A DNA stretch of 64,000 nucleotides from contig CM056553.1 of NCBI GenBank assembly GCA_029721515.1, positions 6,330,349-6,394,348 on the forward strand. Direction: 5' to 3'. The notes beneath the pieces are model-generated. The model searched no databases and was not told the origin of the DNA. It was given only the letters and a program-made list of their open reading frames with translations. Below are positions 1 to 12,021 of the stretch, piece after piece. Each line of letters begins with the position of its first letter. Position 1 is the stretch's first letter. Position numbers and translations under genes: made by a program. This stretch comes from Synanceia verrucosa (Eukaryota; Chordata; Actinopteri; Perciformes; Synanceiidae).

Positions 1-1780
1 TGAAGTGCGGAGGTTTGCCTCTGGACCCCCTCCATCCCTCGGTTATTGATACAGTAGGGTGGGAAGATAGCTCTATTTTCTGCATGAGCGTTCTGCACCG
101 TTTACATACTGTATTTTCCAGTGTTTGCCCTGAGGAAGGGAGCCTTGGTGGAATTTGTATTGACTCTACAAATGTTTAATGAGCAAGCAACATCAGCAGC
201 TGGTTGCACAGCACTGATGAAATGATGACACAAGACACGTGTGCTCCTGTGCACGGCAGTGACTGGGTATGTGCAGCACAAAGAGGGCTGAACAGGCCGT
301 CGTTAGTTAAAAATACAATTAGCTTTTATATTTTTTCTTGGGGATAAAGATATTTTTAATCTTAATTTTAATTTCAATTAATCATCTTTACTGATTTTAT
401 TAAATTATAAATGTCTAGTTACAGACACAGTTGAGACATAATTGAAGCATTTCATTCCAAAATAGGCACATAATTAACATTTTAAACTCTGCGAACTTAA
501 CTTTCAACAATTAAACAAAATTATTATGAAATAATATAATTTAGGACTTTTTTTAAATGAAATTTACTGCAAAAATACAAAGTAAACACAAAGAATTTTC
601 ATTTTCAAGACGTGGCTTTGATGGTAAAGCAGCAGAAAAACTGTGGCACCAGGCATCGTGTCGATCTTTAAGAGAGCGTGGGCAGCCACAGTCCACAAAG
701 CTAACCCTGTCATCTGGCAGCAGATTTGCAAGAGAGATAAACTGAGATCCTGCAGGGGATCAAACCCAGCCTCTATCTCTAACAGAGGATTTAGCCAGCA
801 GAGACTAAAGGGGCTAGAGCAGAATTACTCTGTATGGAGCCCGAATGAGGCGTCACATTTACCCTGCAAGTTGGATGCTTTTGTGCCTGGATACTGTTTA
901 GCAGGATAATACAAAAAGATAAAAATGCACTTTTATCATGTTGCAGGTTAACATGCAGGTCTGTTTGGAGGGGAGGTGTGAATGTAACAACAGCACTTTA
1001 GATACAAAAGCATGAATTGAGTAAAAGTCGGTAAATCGGCCCTACTTAACATGTCTCAGATGGTCCTGGTGGTGTGCTGACCCAGGACCAGTATTCCTGG
1101 TTAATACAAATCAACAGTTACTGGTAGGATAGGGAATGACAACCAGGAAGCAACTCAAACAGGATGTCCAGGAGCAGCCATTGTAGCAATTATTCATAAT
1201 CACCTTCACAAAGTATTGGCTTGATTTTCACACTCAGCTGGTGACACAGCGTAACATGAGGCAAGAACAAAGTCATTAAATTTTGCAGTAGATCTGACTC
1301 ACAGGGCAGATACTTGAATTATTTTTCACTGTGATATGAGAAAGTGCAGAGTCTTATGCTATTGCAGCTATTACCAATCTTATTTCTGTCATTTTTATTC
1401 TATTTCATTTGCTTTAGTTAAACTTTATCAGGCAATGTTGAGGGTAGCACAATAACAATGTGACATGTTACTCTAAAAACATTACTTTTCTTTCTAAATA
1501 AGTGCAATTTATAAGGGCTTAAACAGATGTATCTGACACATGATATTGTATTATTACTGCTATTAAGTAGGGTCACACATTATGTTAAATTTTCTTCAAG
1601 ACAGGACAGCTGAGTTTTTCAAAAGGTTTGAAAATGCTGTAGAAAATGTAAATTACCTTTTACAGCTACAAATTGGTAAGAAGTTTTCCTGCTTCTTTGT
1701 CAGATTCTTAGCAGGAATAGCTGTATTATATGTATACTATAATTAGGATTTTACAAGAGGGCTAAATTTATTTACAGGGG
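1..1780. other. Non-coding, no feature recognised
   Basis: No exon, RNA gene or mobile element could be supported here. The stretch from about 300 to 560 is very AT-rich and looks like ordinary intergenic or intronic DNA. Short open frames at 557-745 and 643-909 overlap in different frames and resemble no known protein. Confidence 0.6.
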
Positions 1781-1784
1781 ATTG

Positions 1785-2045
1785 TGTGCTGTGACTCTTT
1801 CCATGACCTTTTTCAGAGATCACCCAGCAGCGCTATCGAATTTGGTTCTGGTGAAAACCTCATGGGTTTTATTAGGTCCACGCTTATTAATACTATTAAT
1901 AGACATTTAGATGAGGGGTGTGGAGTCAGGCGGTGCAGAGTCAGCTGGGTATTTTATTCTGTCGACCGACCGCAGCAGAAGTCAATCAAGGCAGAGATAA
2001 TTTCCCTACATGCCTTTTTGAAATGTCACAGTGAGTCAGTGAGTT
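1785..2045. promoter_or_regulatory. Candidate conserved non-coding block
   Basis: Balanced composition, no simple repeat, no match to the repeat families in this window, and several AT-core homeodomain-like words (TTATTAATAC, CTATTAATAG). These features resemble vertebrate conserved non-coding elements. This is an inference from appearance only, since conservation was not measured. It could equally be unconstrained unique sequence. Confidence 0.22.
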
Positions 2046-3475
2046 ACCAAAAACATGTCAATAGATGAAAAATGCTAACATTATCAGTAGTGAATAATAA
2101 TTTAGGTGCATGGGATTTCATGTTTCATCGCACAAAAATGTGAATGAAATAGTTGTTACTGCCGAACCCAGTGAACGTCAACACTCCGGTGTGCAGGGAT
2201 TTTCAGTTTTCTTCATAAACCGTGACCACTTCATACCCAGCGATAACATGCCAGCACTTACTTTCGCACAAAATTCACTCACAAAGCTGCGTAGACACCA
2301 GTGAGTTCAACACCTGGCAGTGGTACCTGCGTGGTTGTGGTTTCCTGTTAGGGGTTTCATTCCTGTCACAGCGATGGTGAGTCCTGCCAGTTGGTTTGGG
2401 GGCCCTGACCACCGGTGATGATGGGATCAGGGTATAGGGTGTTACACCTTCATATAAATCTCCTCACTGGCAGGAAAAAAAGACACCATGCCCAGTCATT
2501 TCTGTAAATGAAGACCCACGACATGCTATACACTGAGCGACATGTGAGTGTGGCTTAAGAGCAGACAGGATGAGATTACCAAGTATCTGTTATCAAACTT
2601 TATTAGTGGTTATTATCAATCAAGGCAAATCACATTGGTTCCTCTCATGCACTTTAAAAGCTGTGACACACTGGTAGTTTCATATTGAAAGAGGAGCCCA
2701 GTGGTAGAAATTGGATGTGCTATGATTAGGTGATGTTGTCCTTTGTAGCCCTTAGTGGTCAAAAAATAACTCGCCTCTAATTTTATTTTGTTATTTAAGG
2801 GTTTTTTTTTTCTGGAGAATAATCTTTAATTACAGAAATCAGTGTCACAAAATTGTGGCCTTTCAAATATGGCACATTTTTTAAAGAATATTCCTTGTTC
2901 TGGTTATGCAAGCAGTTGCATTACTTCTTTTGTTTAACTTTGTGTTAATATTATATCAACAGACGATTCCAACTGTAAATGAATGAGTACAAAATAAACA
3001 GTAATTATTATTCTTTTTCTCTGAGAATTATGATAAAGGGGAAGAATTATCATATTAATATTAAACACTATTAAAGGAAGCTGACTCGACAACTGCTGAA
3101 TAAAAATCCTATAAACTACTGTAACTTTATTTTTTATTTATCTACCTGTTTTATGTATTTGTTACTGCAATATTTTTTCATATCTCATGATTGAAGGCCA
3201 AGAAATAAATTCCATTTGTGAAGTATATTCTGATTTGAATCGTTAGGAGATTAAAAAAAATGGAAAAGATGCACATTGTGCAGGTGAAGTTAGTATTCTG
3301 GATGGTGTGGGTACATTGGAGGTCAGAGTTGCAATGCAAACTATTAGCCCTCTCTTCAACCCCTGTTGCACAGCCCTGCTTCTTATTACTACAATGGTGG
3401 TTTCACCTTTTCAGTTTAATCATTCCAGCAGATATTAAACTCTCCCGGCAGGCTGGGGGCTATATAGTGTAGGGA
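2046..3475. other. Non-coding, no feature recognised
   Basis: Mixed unique sequence. The part from 2300 to 2560 is GC-richer than its surroundings. From about 2750 to 3250 it is AT-rich with several homopolymer runs. No reading frame with recognisable content was found on either strand. Confidence 0.55.
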
Positions 3476-3479
3476 TTTA

Positions 3480-3770
3480 CTGGGGGATTTGCGTCCTCCT
3501 TTCTGCTAGTTCAAATCTCTGTGTCTTCTCAGATCAAATTATCATAACCATCATCGGGCACAACTCCACCATGAAAATACTAGGCAGGAAAAAACGCCGT
3601 CAGCGATTCTGTGTGCCCCTCTCTTCAGAAATATGAAATATGGTTATTGTGCAGCGCTATGCGGTAGAATTAGAGCGTTATCCCGTGGCACCACAGCTAT
3701 TGTGGAAAACATGAGTTATTATCAAATAGCTGTGTGATTGACATAAAAAAAACTCACCCTTTGCAGCAGT
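3480..3770. promoter_or_regulatory. Candidate conserved non-coding block
   Basis: A repeat-free stretch of mixed composition lying between AT-rich flanks. It has no splice-flanked open frame. It is listed because the sharp change from AT-rich flanks to balanced sequence is typical of conserved non-coding elements. No alignment supports it here. Confidence 0.22.
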
Positions 3771-4079
3771 GTTTGTTATATTTTTGTGGCATATTAAATA
3801 TCATGTGGCCATATTGTGTTTGTATTATATTATAAAAGGACTGAAATGTTGATTGATTATAATCTTAACCCAAAACTTGATAAGTGTTTATGTGCAAAAC
3901 ATTGGTTTAAGAAATTTAAAGGTGCTAGAGTAAAGCATTTTCATGAAGTCACTTTAATATGATTGTTTACACAAATTGAAAAATATACTGTATTTTTTCC
4001 ATGAAAACCTCATTAAATCGAGCTGAATGGACCAAACAGAGAGAACGTTTTCATATGGGAGGACTTTCATCTATTTCGG

Positions 4080-4340
4080 CGTATTATATATCCAACTTAA
4101 TACATCATCAAGGGCGTTAACACACCATCGCGTGACTAGCTGTGATGCCATAAGACTGAAAGTAAATTAACGTGACGCGGCAGACCCCGGGACCCTTGAT
4201 AAACGTGGAAACCTTTATTATTATTTATCTTATTTTGGGTGTGTAAGCTGAGAGCAGACAGGGCGGGTCGGCACAATGTCCGGATTGTTCCACGCTGCAC
4301 GCACCTACATATTGAGAGAGAGATGAAGGCTTTCACCTAT
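4080..4340. promoter_or_regulatory. Candidate conserved non-coding block
   Basis: Repeat-free and relatively rich in CpG for this window (around 4160-4190 and 4260-4300), between AT-rich flanks. A 66-codon frame on the minus strand (4136-4336) has no recognisable domain. A regulatory role is inferred from composition only. Confidence 0.22.
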
Positions 4341-5328
4341 AGGGGCACCGCTTTACTTTCCAATCTCTAAACCTGAATATGGCTAGTGTGGGAAAAAAGT
4401 GTGTTTTCTGCCTCTCTGACTGCAAGGGAACAGGTCAAATCCTCTGCTAGATGCCCCAGGCTATTTTTCCTTTCCTCTTTTTTTTTCTGAACACCTCCAC
4501 ACTAAGAGAGCAAAATCTCTGTCAGAAGAAGGAGGAGGGGAGGGGAAGGGAGGCAGAAATACTCTTCTGTTTTCACTTTGTGCGTGCGTTCAACCCTCTG
4601 GGGTTGAAATAATTAAGATCAATATATATGAAAGTTCAAGATACTTTTTTTTCAAAGTTGGTTCATTTCAAGGTAATTAAAGCGTGATCTGGATCTCATG
4701 TGAGTCTGCGTATAGCCTCATTGACATACAGTATCACCGGCGATTTACGAGCCCTATTGCTTCAGAGTCTGCTAATTACTCTAATTCTACTTTTGGACCA
4801 ATTATTGGAAACACACTCAGTAATACACACATGTACAAAAATGTATCCACATCATGTCAATTTTTATTCTACAGTTCTACAACACAAAACACATTAATGA
4901 GTGGTGGATGTAAACTGCTCTGTTTATTCTCCTCTAAACACCATGATCAGCTCTAAATTTATTTAAATTTTAATATGATAATTTGATAAAAATTAGAAAA
5001 CATTTCTGATAGAGCTGTTCTTTAAAGTTACCTTTATATTACTGTCTTTGCATATGCATGTGAGTGCGTTCATAAGAGGACATCCTTTCCCTGTTTATCT
5101 TTGTAGCACAGTAAAAATAAAACACATGCAAAAGTGTCTGTTTGCTGATTTTGTGGAATGAAAATGAAAATGTGTTTTCTATCACATCCTCCCGTGTTTT
5201 TTCTTATATAATTCAATCGACTTTTAAGGGCCGGGGGGGGGGGACACATTCAGCAAAATGACCATGTCAACTTTCAAATCCAGCAATGAGAAGAAGAAAA
5301 AAAAAACATCCAAAAATAAATTGTAGTT
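4341..5328. other. Non-coding, low-complexity patches
   Basis: Contains a purine-rich patch near 4530-4560, AT-rich sequence from about 4950 to 5220, and a run of eleven G at 5233-5243. The overlapping frames at 4684-4956 and 4700-4897 look like chance openings. Confidence 0.55.
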
Positions 5329-5580
5329 GTGCCGGTTTTTACTTCCCAGCATCGAGATGATATCATTACTGCGCTGAGCATCTCTGGCCAGAGTGACACC
5401 AGTCCATTACGCCGTCAAAGCCCTCAACTCTTCCCCCACCGTCCCTCAGAGGTCACCTTGGGGAGGATTCCTGTATCCACCAAGCCCACCAAACAACACA
5501 CCTCCTATCAAGGCATTGTTCAACCCAATTCCACCTGGGATAGATACAAGAGGATTGGAGAGAGGCTGAGGAGAGGAAAT
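5329..5580. other. Unique stretch, unexplained open frame
   Basis: A plus-strand frame stays open from 5329 to 5682. Its last third translates a TG microsatellite, so only about 80 codons are informative and they match no family I know. A pyrimidine-rich stretch ending in CAG stands just before 5345 and could mimic a splice acceptor. I do not call an exon: there is no matching donor at a sensible place and no recognisable protein. A conserved non-coding block or an untranslated or lncRNA exon are alternatives. Confidence 0.2.
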
Positions 5581-5630
5581 GTGTATGTATGTGTGTGTGT
5601 GTGTGTTAAAATGTCACTGTGTGTGTGTGA
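5581..5630. repeat. (TG)n microsatellite
   Basis: A TGTA/TG tract at 5581-5606, and after a short interruption a second TG tract at about 5618-5630. Confidence 0.9.
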
Positions 5631-6363
5631 GACCAGCTGTCTGAGGGTTTCTGCAGCTGTTTCTGCAGCCTTATGCTCATAAAGGCAGTAGGAAAAGTGT
5701 ATGGAGGGAGAAGAATACGCATGAGGCCATGTATGCAGATCTATTTAGACACACACCACAGTAGTGATTGCATCGTATGAAACCACATTTATATTGCACT
5801 AAAGATCTGATTGGATGTTTTAAATGTATCTAAACTGGTCTCAAAAGGCAGGAAATAATGTCATAATGTCCTAACATAGAAATACAGATTTCTGTAGCCT
5901 CACTATATGATTTAGTCCAGTTGGAAGAGTACATTGCTCAAAGATGGGGGTGCACTGCAAATTATTTGGTTCTCATCAAGATGCAAAAACTTAGATTTAG
6001 ACATGTTAGATATAATTTATGTGTTCAACTTTACGCTATAATCTCAAATCAAACACAACCTTCTCTTTTTTGTTTCAAATAGGCAGGAAATCTTAAAATG
6101 AGGCAAATAACTGTACATCTCTCCACCAAAGTTTTGTCAAATAAACCTTGTTTTCAGATTCAGTAACCAACTCAAGTTGCTTGATTCAAGAGTCACACAA
6201 AAGAACATCTGCAAGCATTTTCTGCTTGTATTTAGTAAATTTCACATATTTTGGATTAAATGTTCATCTTAAAACCAAAGCTTTCTGCTTATTTTATGTG
6301 TATATTTTGTCTATTTTGCTTACTTTGGGTCTGTAAAAAGTTGGATTTTGATTAATCATCTTA
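5631..6363. other. Non-coding, no feature recognised
   Basis: AT-rich unique sequence. Nothing beyond short chance frames was seen. Confidence 0.55.
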
Positions 6364-6570
6364 AAGGGTGGCTGTAGCTCAGTTGGTATAGTGGTCGACC
6401 CTGAACCTCAGGGTTACAGGTTCATTTCCCCCTCCTCCTCTCTGCTGCCTAAGTGTCCCTGAGCCAGACACTGAACCCTGTTGTTCCTTACATGGTACCA
6501 CTGTTCTCTGAGGGATGGGTTAAAACAAATTTTGTGTATATGACAAATAAAGCTGACTACTATTATTAAA
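6364..6570 (+). mobile_element. tRNA-derived SINE, plus strand
   Basis: The head looks like a tRNA with an internal RNA polymerase III promoter: an A-box (TAGCTCAGTTGG, 6375-6386) and a B-box (GGTTCATTTCC, 6419-6429) about 33 bases later. The body that follows (AAGTGTCCCTGAGCCAGACA, about 6451-6470, then CTGAACC) is the conserved central part I recognise from common teleost SINEs. The tail ends in AT-rich sequence near 6545-6570. The B-box departs from the GGTTCGANTCC consensus, so this is an old copy and not a functional tRNA gene. No clear target-site duplication was found, so the ends are approximate. Confidence 0.8.
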
Positions 6571-7489
6571 ACCAACATTTTCTGCTTATTTAAGCCTCCC
6601 AAATTCATCTTACTTCTAGATTTAACAAATTTAATTCGAGATATGTTGTCAAGTAAAATTATCTCGCTGCATGGACAGATAATTTCACTTGTTTTGAGGA
6701 CCCTTTACCTCAGATTTAATCTTTTTATCGTGTTTTTAGACACCACTTTTTGCAGTGTGCAGACTAAAGAGATGATATAACTGTGATTTCAACACCAACA
6801 ATGGCTGTGAAATGAAAGTGTGATATGACTAAAGGTCACTGAGGGAATACTCTTGAGTGATCATAAATCAACCTTAGAAGTCCAATTATTATTAAGCTTT
6901 TATCTGTTGATAGTTTGGAGAAATCCGAGTAGAAAAGGAGAAAAGTTTCCAACAGGTGGATGCTGCACAGTTAAAAAAAAAAACAAAAAAACAAAAAAAC
7001 AAAAAAAACCCTGATATAAAGGAGCTGATTTTGAGCTTAAGTAACAAACTAAGAAATATATTCATAAGAAAACACGATCAGCTCATGTAATGGACCGCTT
7101 GTGGACGGTCCAACATTTTAGGCTGCTGTGAAGGATACAATTTGTTCAGCCAGAGGGGCTCTTAGCCAATTTCAGCTCATCATGGTGCTAATACAGCCAA
7201 AAAGTTTTGTATCGCTTCCATTCTTTGCACAGCTTTGTAAGTACAGCAAGACATTAGTGCTGCTAGAAGCAGATCCTGTGTGGAGCCTGGCATTAGCATG
7301 TCCAGCATTTCAAACCTGACTCGCTGTAGAGCCAACCACCCAAATGTACATATGCATGGTGTCCACAAATTGGGATATCGTCTGAATTACATAAATGGGG
7401 TGTTTGAGCACCTAAGTCACAGGGATCAGTGTGTGCGGCTGTGTCCTCTGAGTGCCTCGCCTCGGATTAAGCAAAGCCGGAACAGCGTG
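6571..7489. other. Non-coding, with (A)nC tract
   Basis: Unique AT-rich sequence. Positions 6973-7008 are an A-rich tract broken by regularly spaced single C bases. Overlapping frames near 7128-7555 on both strands match nothing known. Confidence 0.55.
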
Positions 7490-7760
7490 GGGTCACTGTG
7501 TGAGCCACCTAATTTACAGCTGACATCTCATGTCTCCTACTGTGGGATGGCATGATGTTCGACCCGGATGCCTTCAAAGGTCCGGCATCATGATAAATTT
7601 GGAAACAATACTTGTTGCGGTGAATATACAGGATGATTAATTGCAAGTGTTCCACACCTTTTAGGGCAAAGCTCAGTGAGCTCTGACTTTGTGTACAGCT
7701 GCGACTGACATCAAAGTGGTCACCTCTGTGTAGACAAGGATGTCCTACGTTGTCATATTC
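7490..7760. promoter_or_regulatory. Candidate conserved non-coding block
   Basis: Repeat-free and balanced, with a palindromic-looking pair of words around 7560-7590 (GGATGCC and GGCATC). It stands out from AT-rich flanks. Regulatory function is inferred from appearance only. Confidence 0.2.
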
Positions 7761-7821
7761 CCAAAAATTTGATATTCACATGTTTATTTGTATGTGTGAT
7801 GACTGTGTTCTCATTATTATT

Positions 7822-8153
7822 AGGGGTGTCTTGATACAACTTTTTCATTTCCGATAAAATACTGATATTGCAGCCTTGAATATTGACCGATACTGATGAG
7901 CTGAAACGATATCAGCACAAATCATACATATTTTTATTACTTATTTTTTAGTATGGAATGTTAGAAAAGATCAAGGGATATTACTCAGAGAACAGAGAAC
8001 AATAGTAAGCAACAGTAAGTCAGAGCAAAACGGACCCATTTATTATTAACCAATGGGTTACATCAATTTTAACCTTAAACATAAGAATATTCTACAATTG
8101 AATGAAATAAATAGAAAGTAAATTGGAAAAATAACCTCAATAAAGCCAATAAA

Positions 8154-8212
<59 letters not shown>

Positions 8213-8326
8213 AAAGTGTGAAATAACCCCTAGTGTAACATAAACATAAGAATATTCTACAATTGAATAGAATTAAAAAAAAATTGAAGACCCTGAAAAT
8301 CATCAAGCTGTTATTTTGTGATGCTG
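7822..8326. repeat. AT-rich repeat remnant with (TA)n and direct repeats
   Basis: Begins with TTAGGGGTGTC, a start typical of hAT-like fish MITEs, and may end near an inverted partner (AACCCCTA) at about 8226-8233, but no target duplication was found. A (TA)n tract of about 26 units occupies 8157-8209. An identical 27-bp word occurs at 8077-8103 and 8242-8268, once on each side of the TA tract. The element identity is uncertain, but the direct repeat and microsatellite are certain. Confidence 0.5.
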
Positions 8327-8334
8327 CTTCAAAT

Positions 8335-8614
8335 TAAGGTGACCAGATCAGGAAAGTTACTGTTTTGGATAACCAGTCCCTGGTTAAAGCTGTCCCCAAA
8401 ATTGTCCCAGATTTCAGTGTTTTATGATTGAGGAAATAATGTTGTGTGTTGACTGGAACAACGGTTGTAGGATGTGTTAGTGAGCATGCACGCAGGCAAC
8501 ACTTATTACGATATCCAGGTAGGAAGCAGGAAGCCTGAGGCAGCATGTTGAGCCCAAACTAGAACGACAATTAGCCGGTTGCTACCATTATTACGTATAT
8601 ATCTGGTCACCTTA
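8335..8614. mobile_element. hAT-like MITE with perfect 8-bp TSD
   Basis: The two ends carry a perfect 14-bp terminal inverted repeat (TAAGGTGACCAGAT). The element is flanked on both sides by CTTCAAAT (8327-8334 and 8615-8622), an exact 8-bp target-site duplication. An 8-bp duplication with short inverted ends is the signature of the hAT superfamily. At 280 bp with no transposase frame it is a non-autonomous copy that would have been moved in trans. The interior words around GTCCC and TGTCCC match a dispersed vertebrate repeat I recognise. Confidence 0.88.
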
Positions 8615-10003
8615 CTTCAAATGCATGATGAGGTTGGTCGTATTAAACTTCCTGGTTGTGTACCACCACAGGAAACGTGCAGGACAAGATACCTGTGGAA
8701 AGCTTCTCCAAGCAGCAGACGGGTTCATGCACAGCAAACTATTTAAAATGAGCAGGAATCATGACCCATATCCATACTCTTATATTTCTTTTTATTATCT
8801 TGTATGAAAAGAATGCAAAATTGGTCACTTTCAAGAGTAAATCATATACTATTCATGAATTTCAGTACATTTTTCCCTGTATGGGTAGGCTCACCTCCTC
8901 ACTACTTGGTAATTATTGTAAATAGTTTCAGCACGTGTGGCTTATCAGTTATATAATATTTAAATCATCCTGGAAATATGGGTTTCCTGATTTAAATGCC
9001 AACAAATGTCAATTTCTGGGAAACAAATAGGGTTTCAAGATTTAAAGGTATGACATTAAATGACATTCCTACATCCTACTCTCCAATGATCACCATTTTT
9101 TTTTTTTTTTATTATACTTCATGTGACTTTATTGAATGTCTACTTGTGGAACAAACAAGAACAGATGAAATATGTTGCTTAAGTAAATGTCCAGACAGGG
9201 AGAGTGCAAAAACAAGATTTGACTTGAAAACACTGTATATCAAAGATGCAGCATGGAGGCAAAACTGTCTCACACTGACACACCGGTGACAGCGCGAGGC
9301 TGACAAATTGTCCACAGTGGTGCACATTGAGTGTGATAACAGCATTTAAAAAAAAAAAAAAAAAGAAAAAAGACAGAAAATAAATATCTACAGCAGGTCA
9401 GCGGTGCGCCAAAGTAAAGAAATATCATTCCCAGAAGCTTTGCTAAGGATTCGGGGAAGTCTTTGGAGTTAGATGCAAGGTTACACAGAGGGCAGCCAGA
9501 ACGGGTGTTTAGTTTGGTGGATCGAGTCAAACAACAGCCACAGAATGGAAAAGATACAGAGACGTAAATTCACCTTACATCAGGAAAAACAGACAGAGCG
9601 GGATGGAAGGCAACGGTTCAATACAGGGGTGAAGAGCAATATTGAAGTGAATATTGAATGATAGGCTGATGAAAAGTGTTTTCAATAAATAAAGCAACTT
9701 TTTATCCTCTTTTTTTCTTCCTCTATCTGAGAGAGCTGGAGGTAATTTGATGTGAGAGCGGTTCACCTGGGAGAGCTGGCTGTTCTGACTGCAGGAGGAT
9801 TTGTGAACTGGCTCTAAGGCAAGTTCAGCAGAACACACAAAGTCTTATTAAACTTCCTGTTTTCACCAAGTGGGAGCACGCACATGCATGTGCCGACACA
9901 CACACAAATGTAGAATTTAACTGACCTTTCTGACCCTGTATATATTGGCTGTCAGGGCTAAATTGTGCATTTAAGAGAAATAGAAAAAGTGTCCGTTTGT
10001 GAT
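8615..10003. other. Non-coding, homopolymer runs
   Basis: Unique sequence with a T run at 9096-9110 and an A run at 9348-9364. Four overlapping frames on opposite strands between 8996 and 9838 look like chance openings. No feature was recognised. Confidence 0.55.
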
Positions 10004-10621
10004 CACTGGCATCACTAGGCCTATTTTACTTAAAATATTCTTGAGCCCCACCCTAAATAATTTGGTAAATTTTATTTTCTTTTTTACGAAGAAAAAATCT
10101 GATCGTTGAATTCTTCGTGAAAGCAATCATGACAAAAATAACAGTACAAAGAAATATATTGATGTGTGAATTAATAACACCAAAAAAATATTCTTTTATT
10201 GAATAAAAAAATATTTAAGAAATGTTGAAAAAAAACAGAGTGGCCCTGATGGCAGTGGCATCATCAGGCATATTCTTAAATAATCCCCCTTAAATAATTT
10301 GGTGTTGGTTTATTTCATTTTTTTTATTTTTTTTTTTTAAGTGCAAAAAAATTCAATATTAAGTGGACAGAATATGAGTTAAGAATCATATAACCTTGCA
10401 TTATTAATGAATAACTAAAGTACGGCCTCCCCCCATGGTCCGTTTTTTGAAAAATATGTGCTAAAGTGCCCTCTTTGGAGGCAAAAATGTGCACTAAGTG
10501 CCCCTGTTTGGCAAAACATGCACAACTGCCCTCTTGGCAGTAAACCATGATAAACCTCACCTCATCCTCCTCACCTGGGGGCTAAGCCCCCCCTTGTCCC
10601 TAAAACCTAGCTACGCCCCTG
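10004..10621. mobile_element. hAT-like MITE with perfect TSD and duplicated left end
   Basis: Flanked on both sides by TTTGTGAT (9996-10003 and 10622-10629), an exact 8-bp target duplication. The left end (CACTGGCATCACTAGG) pairs with the right end (CCTAGCTACGCCCCTG) at 11 of 16 positions. A second left end starts at 10253 and is followed by the same interior words, so 10004-10252 duplicates the left part and 10253-10621 alone is the size of the sister copy at 36133-36509 (about 370 bp). There is no transposase frame, so it is non-autonomous. It shares the interior GTGCCCTCTTTGGAGGCAAA with that sister copy. Confidence 0.88.
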
Positions 10622-10629
10622 TTTGTGAT

Positions 10630-11035
10630 AATGACTGTTTTTATATGTCCATGAGGCTATAACTTAATATTATTCTTATATGACAGCCATCATTGCTTGG
10701 CTGTAACACTAAAGCTGTTGATCATTGTCTACACGTCAAGGTCCAATAAATAAATGAGAAACATCTATCACATAAACGAATAGAGATGATCAGTTTGTCT
10801 GCTAAATTTATTCATCAACATTTAAATTTTATGTCCCCATATTGCACTCATTGTTCCCCACATTTGATTTTTAAAACAAGCAGTACATCAGTAGAAGATC
10901 CATAACCACAACTGTCCATCGAGTCCAATCCCATCTCCATCAGAACTGGCTGTCCTTTTAGTAAAACAAAATAAAGCAAAGGTAAGTAAAAGTAAATGGG
11001 TTTTCCTATTGAATGTTATTGCTTTAGGAATGGGT
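10630..11035. other. Non-coding, no feature recognised
   Basis: AT-rich unique sequence with nothing identifiable. Confidence 0.55.
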
Positions 11036-11039
11036 GCAG

Positions 11040-11230
11040 ATGGCTATTGATCTGCCTCATCCTTGGCCATTACCGTTGGGATGGCAATCAGTGAGGCCCG
11101 TTGGTTTCTGGGTAAACAAGCATTTTCTCCCCTCATGGCGGAGCGGCGTAGAGATTGAGAGCAGTGGGAAAACATTTGCGGTCACTCTCTCTCTCCTGCG
11201 CTGCTGACAGGACAATTGAAAAGTATCTGT
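11040..11230. promoter_or_regulatory. Candidate conserved non-coding block
   Basis: Repeat-free, GC-richer than its flanks, and compact. It includes a forkhead-like word (GTAAACAAG, about 11112-11120). Proposed as a possible enhancer from composition only. Confidence 0.25.
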
Positions 11231-12013
11231 CATTCATGGACGGTCTAAACATGATTGGTTCTCTGCTGGTGTGAGGACGTATATGCCCCGGGGTGTAAGG
11301 GCACATTTACAAGAGCAACACTGGCGTAGAATGCATAAGAAGGGCAAAATGATTTTATGGATGTGATAAGTTGTTTTTGAGAGCTTGAGATAATCAGACA
11401 TGCTATACATAGTTTTCCTGTGTTCCTGCCTCATATACTTCCTGGTTTATGATCACATGGATTATGTACAAATTGATTCTGTTGCAAACAGTGCATGAAA
11501 ACAGCATGTTTCTGTCAGCCAAACCAGCCCAAGGTTTCCTTGATGTTAACACACCTATTCTTTCACAAATTAGCCAGCAGCAATGGCTTGGATCTTGAGA
11601 TTTGAATAATTAGTATCAGATCAAATACGTTCATTATTTTTCGTGAAGAACTTTGCCTACAATAGTAGCTCTTGTTCTTCTTCTTTTTGTCAGTCTGTAC
11701 CATGGAGTGAGCCATATATTTTCATTAACACTGTCTATTCTTTCTGAATCCATAGTGTGATGAGTCAGGTGTGAGTCTCGAGGCCTCTCGCTGCTCTAAA
11801 TGCCATTCCAAACTCATTACCTCTGTCTCGCGTCTGGCCATCAACCCATCATGTTCTGACCTTGAGAAAATAGATAGAAAGGAGACAACTGAGTATCTAG
11901 TTCTAGAAAAGAGAAAAGACTGTGCTTGAAAGGGTTAGTATACTCCTGCCACGCTGCTCTGTGTATGAGACGTATAACCACAATATCTACATTTAGAATG
12001 AGGTGCAGAGTAT
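11231..12013. other. Non-coding, no feature recognised
   Basis: Unique sequence of mixed composition. No repeat family and no plausible exon was found. Confidence 0.5.
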
Positions 12014-12021
12014 CTATACAT

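Noticed and set aside
5329..5682. 117-codon frame after a CAG acceptor-like sequence
   Set aside because: The end is microsatellite translation, no donor site fits, and the rest has no recognisable similarity.
6364..6435. tRNA gene
   Set aside because: A-box and B-box are present, but the cloverleaf is not intact and a SINE body follows.
7822..8234. Complete hAT-like element
   Set aside because: A plausible start and end exist, but the 8-base flanks do not match, so only a remnant is reported.
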